Assembly: GCA_900708905.1 (NCBI GenBank)
Contig: CAADRB010000002.1
Location: 3,212,365 to 3,276,364 of the forward strand
Reading direction: 5' to 3'
From: Hymenolepis diminuta
Lineage: Eukaryota; Platyhelminthes; Cestoda; Cyclophyllidea; Hymenolepididae
DNA length: 64,000 bases
Position 1 is the stretch's first letter. Every line of letters begins with the position of its first letter. The position numbers were made by a program, and so were the translations under genes. Positions 63,701 through 64,000 of the stretch are shown here, in pieces. Below the pieces are notes generated by a model. That model was not told where the DNA came from. It made no database searches and worked only from the letters and a program-made list of their open reading frames with translations.

Positions 63701-63853
63701 TTGTTTCTCATTGCTTGGAGATCTTCCCCTATTCACTTCATGTTTTGTTTCTGGAGTTGCTTTAGCATCTGAATAATAATCATTGCGCCTTTTAGCTGGT
63801 CTAATCGGAGACTTTTCAGGAGATGCTGATAGTGAGCGCTTTCTACCGAATTC
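60723..63853 (-). CDS. RS-rich nuclear protein, 3' part only
   Basis: Four exons in phase: 63237-63853, 62367-62406, 61964-62290, 60723-61187 (stop 60723-60725), encoding about 482 C-terminal residues; the gene continues off the right edge. The first exon is basic and serine/proline-rich with many SP sites (SPEKSPIRP, RSPPKRTASPRS) and a charged helix YLVSKWEERHRENQRKRESM. The third is acidic (QPIDMDMSDGESDAKK). The last 155 residues are a classic arginine/serine domain with long RRRRSS, SRSRSRRRR and RGRRRRSSSS runs, ending SVSRRR. RS domains of this kind mark splicing or nuclear-speckle factors that are phosphorylated by SR kinases. No RNA-binding or zinc-finger domain is visible in this part, so SRRM-, ZC3H18- or CLK-substrate-type proteins cannot be told apart. 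Intron 62407-63236 contains a SINE-like copy, as does 61188-61963. Confidence 0.75.
61330..61495 (-). repeat. tRNA-like SINE copy, full length (RS-gene intron)
   Basis: Minus strand: TGTACCGGTGGTTAACG (61470-61486, A-box position), CATGAGTTCGATACC (about 61432-61446, B-box core GTTCGA), then CACATTGGTTAAGTCTGGTG, GGCAGAATTCGAGTTTCTCA and GGCTCCATGATGCTACCCC. This is the best reference copy with the one at 36.8 kb. Confidence 0.7.
62781..62948 (-). repeat. tRNA-like SINE copy, full length (RS-gene intron)
   Basis: Minus strand: TGATGCGGTGGTCAACG (62931-62947), GGGATCAATTCCC (62892-62904), then CATCCAGTGGTGTG, GGTTAACAAGAGGGGTG and GGGTTTCTCATAAG. Confidence 0.65.
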
Positions 63854-64000
63854 CTGTAAAAAAAAGAATATATGACAATTGCACCGTAGTTGTATGTCTG
63901 AAAAATTCCCTTCAAGGTCGAAGGTTACTTAGTGCTTGCTTTGTTTACAAAATCTTAACCATCGATTAACACGTTCATACAACGATTTAACGACTTGCAA

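Noticed and set aside
1..64000. tRNA, rRNA, CRISPR array or bacterial-type operon
   Set aside because: None seen. The only tRNA-like sequences are the degenerate SINE heads, which do not form a complete cloverleaf by eye.

Overview
The window reads as nuclear DNA of a parasitic flatworm, most likely a cestode. The sequence is AT-rich. Genes are split by a mix of very short introns (28-50 nt) and multi-kilobase introns. One gene is a tegument-allergen-like (EF-hand plus dynein-light-chain) protein, a family known from parasitic flatworms. There is also a clear trans-splice-type gene pair. GC level and gene spacing would suit a Hymenolepis-like tapeworm, but genus is only a guess. There is no sign of bacterial, viral or plasmid sequence.

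Layout, left to right. 1-2113 (minus): a small NDUFB1-like complex I subunit lies 114 bp upstream of a complete five-exon eIF4A3 gene, and the gap carries AATAAA and an AG directly abutting the eIF4A3 ATG, so this looks like a small operon. 2527-~8980 (minus): TTI1, the HEAT-repeat scaffold of the TTT complex, about 19 exons, 5' end unresolved. 8.98-15.3 kb: repeat-rich DNA without a recognisable gene. 15327-22569 (plus): the TAL gene, whose third intron region hosts a dead Tc1/mariner element and an assembly gap. 25397-25890 (plus): RPS14 (uS11). 26514-30254 (minus): VPS33A, 13 exons. 31612-53700 (plus): a complete 12-exon synaptojanin (Sac1 phosphatase, inositol 5-phosphatase, RRM-like domain, proline-rich tail). 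53.7-60.7 kb: gene-poor DNA. 60723-63853 (minus): 3' half of an RS-rich nuclear protein that continues beyond the right edge.

The genes are housekeeping ones: exon-junction/mRNA (eIF4A3, RS protein), translation (RPS14), kinase maturation (TTI1), respiration (NDUFB1-like), endolysosomal fusion (VPS33A) and phosphoinositide turnover (synaptojanin). VPS33A and synaptojanin are divergent and share a 1.36-kb upstream region.

Scattered through introns and spacers is a tRNA-like short repeat with recognisable A and B box motifs (about 14 copies, nearly all in one orientation). It is the strongest candidate here for something undescribed. Other items worth checking are introns at the lower size limit, a stop-free 72-nt intron between the two synaptojanin phosphatase domains, a pair of mutually exclusive hairpins at 56.5 kb, and solitary TACAGGGTG mariner-type ends. 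Exon boundaries were assigned by hand from GT/AG sites, reading phase and family alignment from memory; no search was run.
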